The notes beneath the pieces were generated by a model that did no database searches, had not been told where the DNA came from, and saw only the letters and a list, made by a program, of their open reading frames with translations. A stretch of DNA of 64,000 nt, taken from the NCBI GenBank assembly GCA_027559495.1, contig JAMXSV010000005.1, positions 744,001 through 808,000 on the forward strand, in the 5' to 3' direction. This stretch comes from Aurifilum marmelostoma (Eukaryota > Ascomycota > Sordariomycetes > Diaporthales > Cryphonectriaceae). Position 1 is the stretch's first letter. Each line of letters starts with the position of its first letter. A program made the position numbers and the translations under genes. Shown piece after piece: positions 49,518-59,443 of this stretch.

Positions 49518-49979
49518 TATTATAACCTATAACTATTATAATATAGTATACTAGGGCCATCTAAAATAGAACCCTTAGTATAGGAAAAGTTTAATACTTA
49601 CCTATAGAGCCATGCTAGGATTATATAATCCAGAGTTAGGGTTAGGATAAGGATTAACTAGGATAGATAGCTTTAGATATATGCTATCTAGAGATATCTA
49701 GATAGTTCAGATATATTGCTATCTAAGTTAGCTATATTCGAAGACTAGTTATATAAGAGATATATTCGCTACTATTAAATAGATTTAGTATATAGCTCTT
49801 TAGTTATTAATCTAAGTATTACCTTTAATATAAGTAATAGCTTTACTGCTAGTAATATACTGCAGAAGACTTTGAAGATTGTTTCTATATTCTTTAGATT
49901 ACACTTTAATCTTATTCTTGCCTAATATAAACCCTTTATATACTTATTATATACCCCGGTTACGGCAGTGCTCATTACA
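49518..49979 (+). repeat. right LTR of element C
   Basis: 462 bp. Most differences from the left copy are C-to-T and G-to-A (for example TGTTATGACC to TATTATAACC), concentrated in the first 350 bp. It keeps GTTAGGGTTAGG at 49635-49646. Confidence 0.93.
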
Positions 49980-49984
49980 CTAGA

Positions 49985-50127
49985 GCATAGAAGTAGCAAA
50001 ACAGTGCTAAGATTAAATCTATCTCAAAAAACAAAAGAAATATGTATATAGCCATTTCAGGCTTAGTGGTGATATATATCTGAGTCAACAATAGAGGGTT
50101 AGGGTTTATATAACCCACTTTTCCACA
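49985..50127 (-). repeat. right LTR of element A, second piece
   Basis: 143 bp following the duplicated CTAGA. With 34769-34790 it rebuilds the full 165-bp LTR. It ends TTCCACA and is followed by the TATTG duplication (50128-50132). The telomere-like doublet starts at 50096. Confidence 0.9.
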
Positions 50128-50132
50128 TATTG

Positions 50133-52764
50133 CTACATGCCTGGGCCTGGGCGGCAGCATCTTCGTTCCAACGAGCAACTGTAGCAACCTGCTAACTCAT
50201 TGGCTTTTCATAGACCACTGAACGGAAGGAGTGAACGAATATGTGCTTGATTTAAGGCTCGTGGCCCGAATTTCATACTCGCTAAAGTCCTATATGAATA
50301 GCCCCACACGCTCGTCCTGTTTTACAAATCAATCGTAGCGTGCAGAAAGCTGATATCTGTTCACCTTTGGGCTGACTAAGGCTCGAGTCTAAATAATCAG
50401 TTAACCAGATGAAGAATCACTTTGTAGATTTCCACCAGCCTGATATTGCTTCCAATGTGAGTACGTGGTCCCGGCCCGGATGGCATGAAGCGCGCATTCA
50501 TTTCACATCTCCTTCCCCCTCCTCCGGAGCGTCAGTCAATCGAAGTGGTATGTAATTAATTACAACGACTTAGTCTTACCAATCACTTGATCAAGACACT
50601 ATACTAGCCACACTTCCCACAGCTATACAAGTCAATTTGAAGCCTTTGTTGTGACAACACTTATCTATTGGCTGAAATGTTTCAATATCCCGAACCCATA
50701 ATATCCTAGCTGCAATGCAAATAATTATCAAAAAATCCCGATGTCGGTGTTGTTTTTGGAGGGGGGGGGGGAAGGGGGGAACGTTCACTTAATTTCATAA
50801 CAAAATGCAGACGGAGAGCTTCTTTCAAAGCGATGGGTTGGTAGAAGATATATTGCGTTGCTTGAACCGTTCGGGTCTCGCTCAGCTGAATTCCAATGTT
50901 TCCTCAGTCGAGCTCCGCACGCAGCTTTATATATACGTCCGGTCATGCCAAGCCAAGGACAAGTCCATAGTGAGCATTATTGAAGTAATATGAGTGGCTG
51001 CAGATGTTTGATGCTCCTTGAACAATCCCAGTCAATGCTTCCAAGCGTATTGCTGCCTATGCATCTACCAATGCCGGCAGCTTGGAACAACAATTGGGCG
51101 GCGTGAACTCCTGCTCCAGAGCCATCAAGTCCTCTGCATGCCCACGTAGGAGGTTCTTCTGCGCCTCACTGACACATACTATACCGAATTGGAGCAGCTT
51201 GTTGCCTCTTTTGATCATCAGAGGCGCCAGCCGCCCCCGATTGTCAGGGCACAATCCGAAGATTGAAGAAATTCAAGAGTGGCGGCAATGATGCCATTCA
51301 GACCGTAGAGGTTCTACTCAGCGCCATAAAAAGTCCGCGAAAGCTAATAGAATAAGTGTAAAGAAGAGGACATGGAAAACGCTGTCAGAGCTTTGAGGCC
51401 CCATACACCAGGAGCCAGCATGTTTCAGATGAGGTATTTGGAAATTGAATCTCACAGCCAGTGATGCTTCCGGGAGGCAATGCGAGAGGCGTGCTAGACG
51501 AGAGTGTCGCAGACTGAGGCTAACATATTAACGATAACGGGGCCTGCCGAAGACGTAAAGATGGCAATGGAGATGTATACGGCGATGAAGTGGCCGAGTC
51601 ACATTGACTCTAGCCCTTGCCCAAATGAATGAGCATGGCGAGCAAGATGCCACCCAGCTCTGGTCGACTCCAGTAGAATGCCAATGGTGTAGTATCGGCA
51701 AACAAGGATGAGCACAGGACAGAGGCAATAGTGGCATATACTCGGAACACAATCAGGCCGGCAAAGAAGGCAAAATAGGAGTACATACTGGGCCTTTTCT
51801 CCGCGTGCCTCTAAAGATATCGTGGCGCTCTGTGAAAGGATCTGCAGCTGATTGACGCAGTCTTCAAAAAAGGCGGAAGTAGAAGCCGCTGGAAAGCCCC
51901 CGGGAGATAGAGCTAGCGATTAGTTGTTGAAGTCGTCAATTTGTCGCCACAGAGCGGTTGTGTGTACTCGGCTTTCCCTTTATGGCCGACTCGTACTGCG
52001 TGTGCCTGGCGGGCTACTAGGCGTGAACAATAGCCTCATCAAGTTCTTCAGCGGTTCCTGCACGCTTAAGTGAGTCCGACCAGATCTGATCCAAATTGCG
52101 ACAATAGGACAGATGGCTTACGAGGACGTCAACGATATGCTGAGCAATAAATCGTCTTCTCTGCACACGAGTCGCCATACCCAGGAACGTAACTCCTGAC
52201 AGACGTGGTCGCGGTAATCCATAGCCCGCCCGCCCGCGAAAAGTGGGCTCTCGGATCATGCCGGCGGTCTTGCGCCAGCTGAACTCATCAGGGGCTCCAG
52301 CAGACCTGACTTAATCCATGTTGAAATATGATCGAGTAGGTGATAGTCGCTGTGTGGTACCGTGATGAACAAGAAGTTTGCTTCTTTCCGAAACTAGATG
52401 TGTTGCGGATGAAGTATTGTTTTATGCTGCTCTCGCCGACTGATCCGCTGCACAAAGTCCGGTCAGTCTCCGCTGAGTAAGCGGAAGCGGCTTCTATCCT
52501 GTGATCTCTTCCCGCTGACTCAGTCTTCTACATCATTCCACATATAAGATCAGAGCCGTAGACTTGCTTACTAAGGGAGGTTCACGGATGGTGAGACGTC
52601 ATGTTCCGACCGTGTCCCGACCTGATAGTCCCACTTTTGTTTCATTCTTCCACGTCAACTTTCTGATAAATTCTGGAACCGGCTGCTGAGGACATACAAC
52701 TGTGTGCTGCGTACGCGCTTGGGGTCAAATAAAGCTTTGTACGTGCGGGAAGCCTGATGTCCTC
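50133..52764. other. 2.6-kb right flank of the repeat nest, no intact gene
   Basis: Normal base composition returns immediately after the TATTG duplication. A G11 run lies at 50761-50771. On the minus strand, 51.45-52.26 kb has coding-like pieces, for example a hydrophobic stretch (FIAVYISIAIFTSSAGPVIV and SYFAFFAGLIVF) and an 80-codon frame at 52017-52259. Stops separate them and I could not join them by splicing. They may be remains of a membrane-protein gene. Confidence 0.35.
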
Positions 52765-55149
52765 ATGACGGAGTCGCCTCAAAGTGTGTCTGCAAGGGCA
52801 ACTGGACTAAAGAAGCGTGCATGCGACTCTTGCTATAAGCGAAAGGTACGGTCATCATGTCCTGCTCAAAAATTGAGGAGAGGGGAGTGGACGAACGCCC
52901 TTGCAACGAACGAAAGAAGGCTAACGTCAGTCCGAGAGCCTGAACGCTGGATAGATCCATTGCGATGGCGCCACTCCCCATTGCAACTGGTGTTCACACC
53001 ACGAAATAGCCTGTACCTATTCACGACCGATAAAGCAGAGGAAGCCCAGGGCTCGCAACAAAAAAAGGTGAGTCGCAACTGGGCTCTGTATTACCCAGAG
53101 ACCCTGAGACCCTGCCTTCTCCCCTGCCCCTCGACCCCAGAAACCTAACTCCCCCCCCCCCCCCCTGCCTGACCCCGTGGACAGTCTCTTCATATACTTG
53201 TTTGGCCATCTCAAGTATAGAGAAGTGCTGAGCAGCTGATATTCTCCCCTGCATTAGAGCCAACGATGGTAAGAGCGAATTGACCAAAAGGCTAGAACGC
53301 TTGGAAGAGCTCGTGTCTCATGCCGTCGGTGACAGACGGTCAGCCCAGTCGGTTGATCCTGAGGAGTCTTCAGTATCGAGGTCATCCCAAGGTCAGCCAG
53401 GCCAGGGTGGATCCATCGCTGGCTCGATACTCTCTCACATTCACCATGCGTCACCATCTGCTTCGTCACCAGATCCCTTTCCTGCAGCTTCTTTTGGCAA
53501 ACTCCATTTCGCCGGATATCAGCTTGGTGATATCAATTCCTTCCAAGGCATTCCTCTCTTTTCCTCTGACGGCCGTAAATGGATCCAAGAAAGGACTGGG
53601 ACCAAACCTGCTTTTTCATCTCTAGTCGCACCACTATGGCAGAATCAGCAGCACGTTGCCAACGAGGTCGCCATCGCTCCTACATCTAATCTGTGGCTGC
53701 CCTCGCGCAAGGTTGTTGACGCGTACTTTGAGCTGTTCAAAACCACTACACTGAGCCTTGTGTTTCCTGTCGTCCATATACCCTCTTTTCCAGGAACCAT
53801 CGATCTCGCCTACTCGCAGCCCCAGACCACTGAGTCTGTTGAGGTATTGGATGCCCAGGCTTGTGTTCTCTCCTTTATCGGCATTCTCCACCTCTTCGAG
53901 GGAAACATAGAGGACGAGCTGGTCGACGGCGAGCTGTGCGTGGCAAAGGCGCAGCAGTTGATGCCGCGGATCCTCCTTCAGTCTACCGTCAATAGCCTTC
54001 AGGTCGCGCTTATGCTGGTAAAGACCCCCCACAGATCCGATAGCACTTGGTTCCTCCACCGCTAACATTGAGTAGGGCATATATCACATGCTTTCTGGCC
54101 ATACTCAGCTTGCATCTATACACATTTCGTGTGCTTGTCGTCTCATCTATATGCTCGGTGCTAATGTATTATGTCCTACTCGTACCGATAGGATGAGTCG
54201 GGATACCTACCAAGCACAAAACCACCTACGCCGGTTATTCTGGCTTTGCTATACATTTGATAAAGACATATCACTCCGTACTGGACAGCCTCCCTGTCTT
54301 GACGACGACTATTGCGATCTATCTTTGCCCGAAAATTACGATGACCTCCTCTCAGCCCGATGGGATGCCGATCGCAGCCTAATTGACGAATCGGAACCGC
54401 CCGTGCTGTTGGTCCCGGGCAACGTCAGGCTTAGTCTCATCAAAGCCAAAGCCGGCAAGCTCCTGTACGCCGCCAAATCCCTTCGTAAATCAGACGCTGA
54501 GCTTCTCCGAGACATCCGTGAGCTCGACGACGAACTCGAGACCTGGCGCATGTCCGTGGACAAGGACTGGCGACCCAGCTTGATACAATCTGGTGGCTCA
54601 CGAACAGCCCCTGGCGAATGGGGCCCTCCCAAAAGGATGCATGCCATCTTCATTCATTTCGAGTACTACTACCTGATGGCGACGATACATCGGGCAACGA
54701 GCAGGTGCAAGGCATGGGCAAATGTGGAAGACGGCAACATGGACGGCGTAGGGTCGAGCCTGGAGCTGACTGTTCAGGCTAGTCGATCTACGCTCTTTTA
54801 CCTGCGAGCGGCGGTACACTCGTTCCTCGGAGAGGCATTCTGGTGAGTATTATAGGTCGCACAGCCTGCCTGTTAACTTTGTACACGACCCCAATGCTGA
54901 TTGGCTTTCAGGATGGTGCTTTTCTACCCAATGACGGCCATTCTCACCATATTCTGCAATATCCTACTGAAACCCCGCGATCCCGAAGCTCGTGACGATC
55001 TTGTCCTGCTGGAGACAGCGCCTGAGCTCTTTAAGAAGATGCGCACACGGAGGTTGACACCTAATGAGACTATGCATTTGAAACTGGTGGAAGATTTCAT
55101 TACGGAGCTGATCAGACTCGGGAACTGCGCAATTCAGAAAGCCCAGTAG
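52765..55149 (+). CDS. Zn2Cys6 transcription factor with fungal-specific domain
   Basis: A binuclear-zinc-cluster DNA-binding regulator acting in the nucleus. Five exons, 52765..52845, 52955..53067, 53258..54017, 54076..54842 and 54912..55149, join in phase with GT-AG introns, giving 652 residues. The zinc cluster is complete across the first intron: C20-X2-C23-X6-C30-X6-C37-X2-C40-X6-C47. A basic linker (KQRKPRARNKK) and a short coiled coil (LTKRLERLEELVSHAV) for dimerisation follow. The middle-homology domain includes LFWLCYTFDKDISLRTGQPP, typical of Fungal_trans (PF04082). The C-terminus is helical. The second intron contains a C15 run (53151-53165), which is prone to sequencing or polymerase slippage. 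The start at MTESPQSV was chosen because it directly precedes the cluster. An upstream in-frame ATG (52702) is possible. Targets are unknown, and no neighbouring pathway genes point to them. Confidence 0.9.
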
Positions 55150-56821
55150 CTCTGCGAGATATAGCGTAAGATCGTAGAGACCATTGCATGCTCAACGTTT
55201 AAATCATATTAGACTATGTTATTAAATATATCTGATTAGAACAAACGAACGTATTCCTAGCTTGAGCACGAGAATTCAGGTCTTAGGTCCACCATGTTGA
55301 TGGGACGATGGTATGTCAATTGCAAAGATTCTGAAGTTTTTACCATCAGAAAGTCCACAAGTGAAATTTAATTCCACCTTGGTCATGCGCTACACTATGT
55401 ATACATATATAGAGAGGGAATCAGAGAGCATGAGTATTATATTTCATCTTATACTTTGTTCCAGCTCACGTGTTGAGACCAGACCCGGCCACGTTGCCTA
55501 ATTCATTTCCATTGCGGTGCCCTAGGGGGCGTAGACGAAGGTACTTTCATGATGCAACATTGCCACGGATTAATATCATAAATCAACCTCGCAAATCAAC
55601 TGTGTGCCTAGACGTTGAAAGTTATCTCACGCCAAGCGTTGCTGTTGGGGGATATCGAGACTAACGTGGATGTGGCCCATCATTTATTCTTCTCGAGTGG
55701 CAGATCGCTAGGACGCAAAGCAGATGATTATTGTAGTAATTAGTGTAATGCGTCCCATCTTCAAGGCATCTACGGGAGCTGGACGTCCACATTCCTTCCA
55801 TGAGCTCCGACCGGCCGTTCCAGAGCTTGGATCATGAGTAATTATACCGATGCCCAATCACGTCAATCCCATTGTAATTACGTCCTTCACTTCTGCCGAC
55901 GGGGTTCCACGCTTACCATGTCAGTGACTAGCGACAGTACGCTATATGCGTTTATTTGTTTGTCTACTTAATATCAGGTAGAAAGAAAATATACCTACTA
56001 TCCGAAAACTCCCGAGGGTTACGAGGCGTGCTGAGCCAAGGCCAGACTTGTATATAACCCAAAACGCGACTTATCTAGCGATTCGAGGTTCATGGACAGC
56101 AATAAGCTGAGCTGTCCGCTCAGTTCCTCCTACGCCCCGTAAGTGCTGACCGCGGACATAATTCCGAAGGGCAGTATTTACTATTGGGAGCTGATCCACT
56201 TTTAAGATTATCAACACAAACGCAGGCCGCGAGGAATCGAGGATGTAGCGTGAACGACTGGATTGTGGATCCTCTAGGATGCTCTGATTGTTACATTGTG
56301 CAGCAGGTGCCGCAAAGGATAGGAAAGAAGCGCACCATTGCTTTTGCCGCAGCCTTCCGCTCCTTGTCATAGGTCGAGTGCACGATATTACAAGGTTGTT
56401 GTAAGTCAGCCTGGCATAAAATCAAGGTGCTCAGCCCAGCTCATATAAGCCCATAGCCAATAAGCCTAGCTTAATCTAGCATGATGCCCACGTCGGTGGT
56501 ATAGAAATCCTTCCTGCAGTTTAACCGGCAAGGCCCTGATCCTAGCTACTCCCGATATCACCAAAAGTAGGTAAAGTGATATTCCAAATATAAGCTTCCC
56601 ACGATATGATTTTACTAGCGAGCATGGATCATGCCCTTCTGTAATAGTGTATAATTTTCGGGTCCAAGCATGTATTGATGACGAGAGTAAAGGATCTCGA
56701 ATTCTTATAAAAGCCTCAAAACTTCCTCAAAGGTTATGAATTGAACTGCTTATAGTTTCCAATACACCCAGACTTGCTACTTTTGTTTGATTACAATAAA
56801 TATCAACAAGCTTAAGTCACG
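55150..56821. other. 1.7-kb intergenic interval
   Basis: AT-richer than the genes on either side, with only short frames. Its right end is the promoter of the small secreted protein. No repeats were obvious by eye. Confidence 0.45.
56706..56713 (+). promoter_or_regulatory. TATA box of the 194-aa secreted protein gene
   Basis: TATAAAAG, 109 bp upstream of the ATG. It is the only good TATA element in the upstream 300 bp, in a spacing usual for fungal genes. Confidence 0.55.
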
Positions 56822-57406
56822 ATGGCAGCGACGTTGACTTTGACTCTGCTTTCAGTGCTCTGCGCAAACTTGGTCTCAGCCCTCCCAGACGTTACACCCG
56901 TCCAGGTCGGAGCAGGGACATGCGTTTATTTTCCTCTCTGGCAGAATGTAATGGGCTCAGACATTACAGGCGCCTTTTACTTCCACCCAGACCAGGCCGA
57001 CAACAGCACAATTGATGGTCTTTACAGCACCGTCGAAGTATCCAACAAGTCCATCATCGACATCACCACCAACTCTGAAGCGGCGAAAGATAGACTCTAC
57101 TGCATCGACGGCTCGGTAGAAGAGTATAACACCAATGCGCCGGTCTACATCTCTACGACTAACGGCGAGCTGGGATACCTGAATTCTGGCTTCGTCCCTG
57201 AGCTATATCAGCATAAGATCGACGGAGTAACGCAAAGTGGTGTCTTCTTGGGGTATGGAGATGTTACAGCTTGGGCCTACACCTTTGTGCCTAGCAAAGT
57301 GGGTGCGGGAATTGTTGACACTTTTACTATGAGGCTGCTGGAAGCGCAGGATGCTCCGCTGAATGACGGAGAATTCTACGGGTTCCTGAAAGTGTCAGCT
57401 TCGTGA
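56822..57406 (+). CDS. small secreted protein of unknown function (194 aa)
   Basis: A single-exon frame with a clear signal peptide (MAATLTLTLLSVLCANLVSA, cleavage expected before LPDV). The mature part of about 174 residues has two cysteines (GTCVYFP and RLYCIDG), which could form one disulphide. It has N-glycosylation sequons (NST, NKS) and alternating polar/hydrophobic stretches suggesting a beta-rich fold. There is no catalytic motif and no GPI or membrane tail. I do not recognise the family. A TATA box lies 109 bp upstream, and the start context is CACGATGG. It could be a secreted effector or a wall-associated protein. Confidence 0.75.
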   Translation: MAATLTLTLLSVLCANLVSALPDVTPVQVGAGTCVYFPLWQNVMGSDITGAFYFHPDQADNSTIDGLYSTVEVSNKSIIDITTNSEAAKDRLYCIDGSVEEYNTNAPVYISTTNGELGYLNSGFVPELYQHKIDGVTQSGVFLGYGDVTAWAYTFVPSKVGAGIVDTFTMRLLEAQDAPLNDGEFYGFLKVSAS

Positions 57407-57509
57407 AGTGAACGGCGAATAAGTAGTGATAGGCTCGAACGCTATGGTTTTTATCTTCTAGAAAGCAAGTAGAGTTCTCTAGGATGATCACAATGAATAT
57501 AATTTCAGA

Positions 57510-58006
57510 ATGAGCATCGTGATGTCCAAAGATGGGTAAGTGAAAGATGATATACCTTCAGTACAGACTGATGTGTGTCATGCCTAGGCAACTTATAGCA
57601 GTATGCCAGATGGAGACCAGAGTGACTGCTCAGCTCTCGGACATTTGTGGGAACCTGGTGACTTGCGGCACAGATGGGGTGGTCAGGACTTGGACGCAGC
57701 AAGATGAACTTACTAAGACCTTTTCTACACATAAAGCGCCCATTAGTGGGCTAGCCAAAGTTGGAAGGTTCATGATTACTGCCGGAAGTAAGGATCGCAG
57801 AGTCAAGATCTGGGACTGGGAGCGGGAAGTGTATCTCTTCGATCTTCGAGACCCCATACACATGGTGAGCCTAAAATTCACTTGCCGATGGGGAAGTGGG
57901 TATCTGGTCGTGGTAAAAAGAAAAAACGAATCACATCATGGTTTGGGGACCAGCTGAAAGTGAGGAGGAGGCGACGAAACGTCTATGGGGAATGCTCTCG
58001 CAATAG
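57510..58006 (+). pseudogene. WD40-repeat gene remnant with frameshift
   Basis: A truncated beta-propeller piece. Exon 57510..57535 (MSIVMSKDG) joins 57588 onwards in phase through a 52-nt intron. The frame then reads GNLVTCGTDGVVRTW and RFMITAGSKDRRVKIWDWE, two WD-type blades. After LVVVKRKN the natural continuation (HIMVWGPAESEEEATKRLW, stop at 58004-58006) lies in another frame. The shift falls in an A-rich stretch (aaaaagaaaaaac, about 57915-57927). Only about two blades remain, so most of a propeller is missing upstream. ATTTCAG just before the first ATG looks like a splice acceptor, which suggests lost 5' exons. The shift could instead be an assembly error, but the truncation still points to a relic. 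Confidence 0.55.
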
Positions 58007-59443
58007 CTTTCAAGATGTGTTATTGTTTTTCATTTTGCATTACGACACAGAGCCATTGGACAGCTCACCAGGACAGAGAGTACTCACCGTTGGAGAGGAG
58101 TTCCGTTGCGCAGACATAGGGGTTGTGGTAGCAAAGCAGTAGCGGGTGCATGCGCCTTTTGAAAACAGGAGCCATGCGCTTTCCATCCTCTTCCGAATTT
58201 TTATTCCTTGCGAAACCAGGTCAAGGCTTTGCATGCACGAAAGCAAACCTGCAGATACATATTTGGAGGCATTTATGCTTTTGCCGACAGCAATCTCGTC
58301 TCCGTTCCGGGTACGATCCTCTGGCCAATTGCATGTTATGCCGCAAATACATCAGTCTTTCCTTGCTAATAGGCTTCTCTCACCATAGCCGCATGCACCA
58401 AAGAGGCACAGACATCTTCGATCTGCAGACCCTCGGGTTTTCACCGCAAGTTAGAGATGAAATTCGCAGGCGCAAAGATGTGAAACCTAAGCACTTTGTT
58501 CGACGTCTGGATTGGAGCTCTGGCAGGCCATCCGCCTCGTGCTAGAGTCACCCGGATGATAAGAAGTCTGTAGGCCCAAGGAAGAGGCAGAGTGCTAAGA
58601 GCTCTGATATCCCATTATGAAAACATGTACTTCCGGCGGAAAGTTTTGGACAGGCAGAAGTCAGGGTGTATACGGACATTGCATCTAATCATTTCGAATA
58701 AGCGTACGCGTGACATTCGGTAAACTTTCTTTCAAAAGCGTTATAAGAAGCAATGAGGGCCAAAACCCTGTCCAAAAGCTTTGTGCAAAGAACAAGAAGC
58801 AGCCTGACAGAGATGGTAATAAGGTTCCGACTTCTAGACAAAAAGAGGGAAAGAGAGAATGAGAAATAAGACCTTATTGGAGTCTTCTGGATTAGGTACA
58901 AGAAAAAAACATGTGGCAGGTAGTCGCCTGCTCTCTCCTCTTGGTTCCATTGGGGCTTCAGTATGTCGTGATCACACAGGGCGCACCTGCTCTTCTAGTC
59001 GAGTAGTCACTCTTTTCCTTGTGCCCCTATTCACCAGCAGTAGAACGATTCCTGTAAATGGCCGCGGTGTAACGGCTCGTGGAGGCGACGACGGGCTTCT
59101 CGAAGGGAAGCCACGTTGCGTGAAGCTCGAGCTGCATAATAATAGAAGGCTGGAAGTAGCTATTGCGTTGCCTTCCATTCTGAACGTACAAGCCAGCTGC
59201 CATTCGTCGTCCCCCGTTCCTTCCTTCTCCCAATGTTTTTGTAAAGTCCTTCAAAACATTGCGCTCCCGCGTCCGGCGCTTTTCCCGTTTTCTTCTTCTT
59301 CCTCTCTTCAGTGCCGAACAGTCGTGTTGCATAAAGTATCACGATTTGGATTATTTAAGCATCTTTTGCTGAGAATTCTTATATATCTTTTTCACGACAA
59401 CATTGAGGAATTTCCATCGACAACAACGAGTCTTTTGGTAGAG
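58007..59443. other. interval with unplaced coding-like pieces
   Basis: A plus-strand piece ending at 58545 reads MHQRGTDIFDLQTLGFSP and then VRDEIRRRKDVKPKHFVRR, preceded by an acceptor-like site. It resembles a terminal exon, but no 5' part could be joined. Other long frames (58859-59779) run across the start of the next gene and lack domains. Confidence 0.35.

Larger units (their letters stand above)
34791..49979 (+). mobile_element. element C, Ty3/Gypsy chromovirus inserted in the LTR of A
   Basis: Starts TGTTATGACCC and ends GCTCATTACA, with target duplication CTAGA at 34786-34790 and 49980-49984. Without nested element D it is 7.56 kb. Plus-strand order is LTR, gag (35.4 kb and 43.5 kb halves), reverse transcriptase (IAYLNNILIYS near 46316), integrase zinc region (CNNCKKNKAEKYKPY near 47431), integrase core (SILVVVYRLSKY near 47565), chromodomain-like end (near 48370-48480: RILKYRDS, YYIK, KGYLV, NIEP-like decay), purine tract AGAAGGGAGATAATA, LTR. 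A chromodomain after integrase is the mark of chromoviruses. Every frame is broken. Confidence 0.9.
26288..50127 (-). mobile_element. composite LTR-retrotransposon nest; outermost element A
   Basis: Element A is bounded by 165-bp LTRs that start TG and end CA (RIP-altered to TA in the left copy) and flanked by the same 5-bp duplication, TATTG, at 26283-26287 and 50128-50132. Its right LTR is split by element C. On the minus strand a purine tract (AAATAGGGGG, 26453-26462) abuts the left LTR, so A is probably oriented minus. Once the inner elements are removed, A keeps only about 2.4 kb internally (26453-28259 and 34190-34768). I see no gag-pol in it, so it may be a non-autonomous element. The whole block is extremely AT-rich with sharp edges. 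Confidence 0.85.

Noticed and set aside
26288..50127. AT-rich island as a centromere or mitochondrial insertion
   Set aside because: LTR pairs, target duplications and Gypsy coding relics explain essentially all of it. A centromere cannot be excluded from sequence alone, but nothing specific supports it.
53151..53165. C15 run as an assembly gap
   Set aside because: It lies inside an intron of the Zn2Cys6 gene and the flanking exons join in phase, so it needs no gap to explain it.
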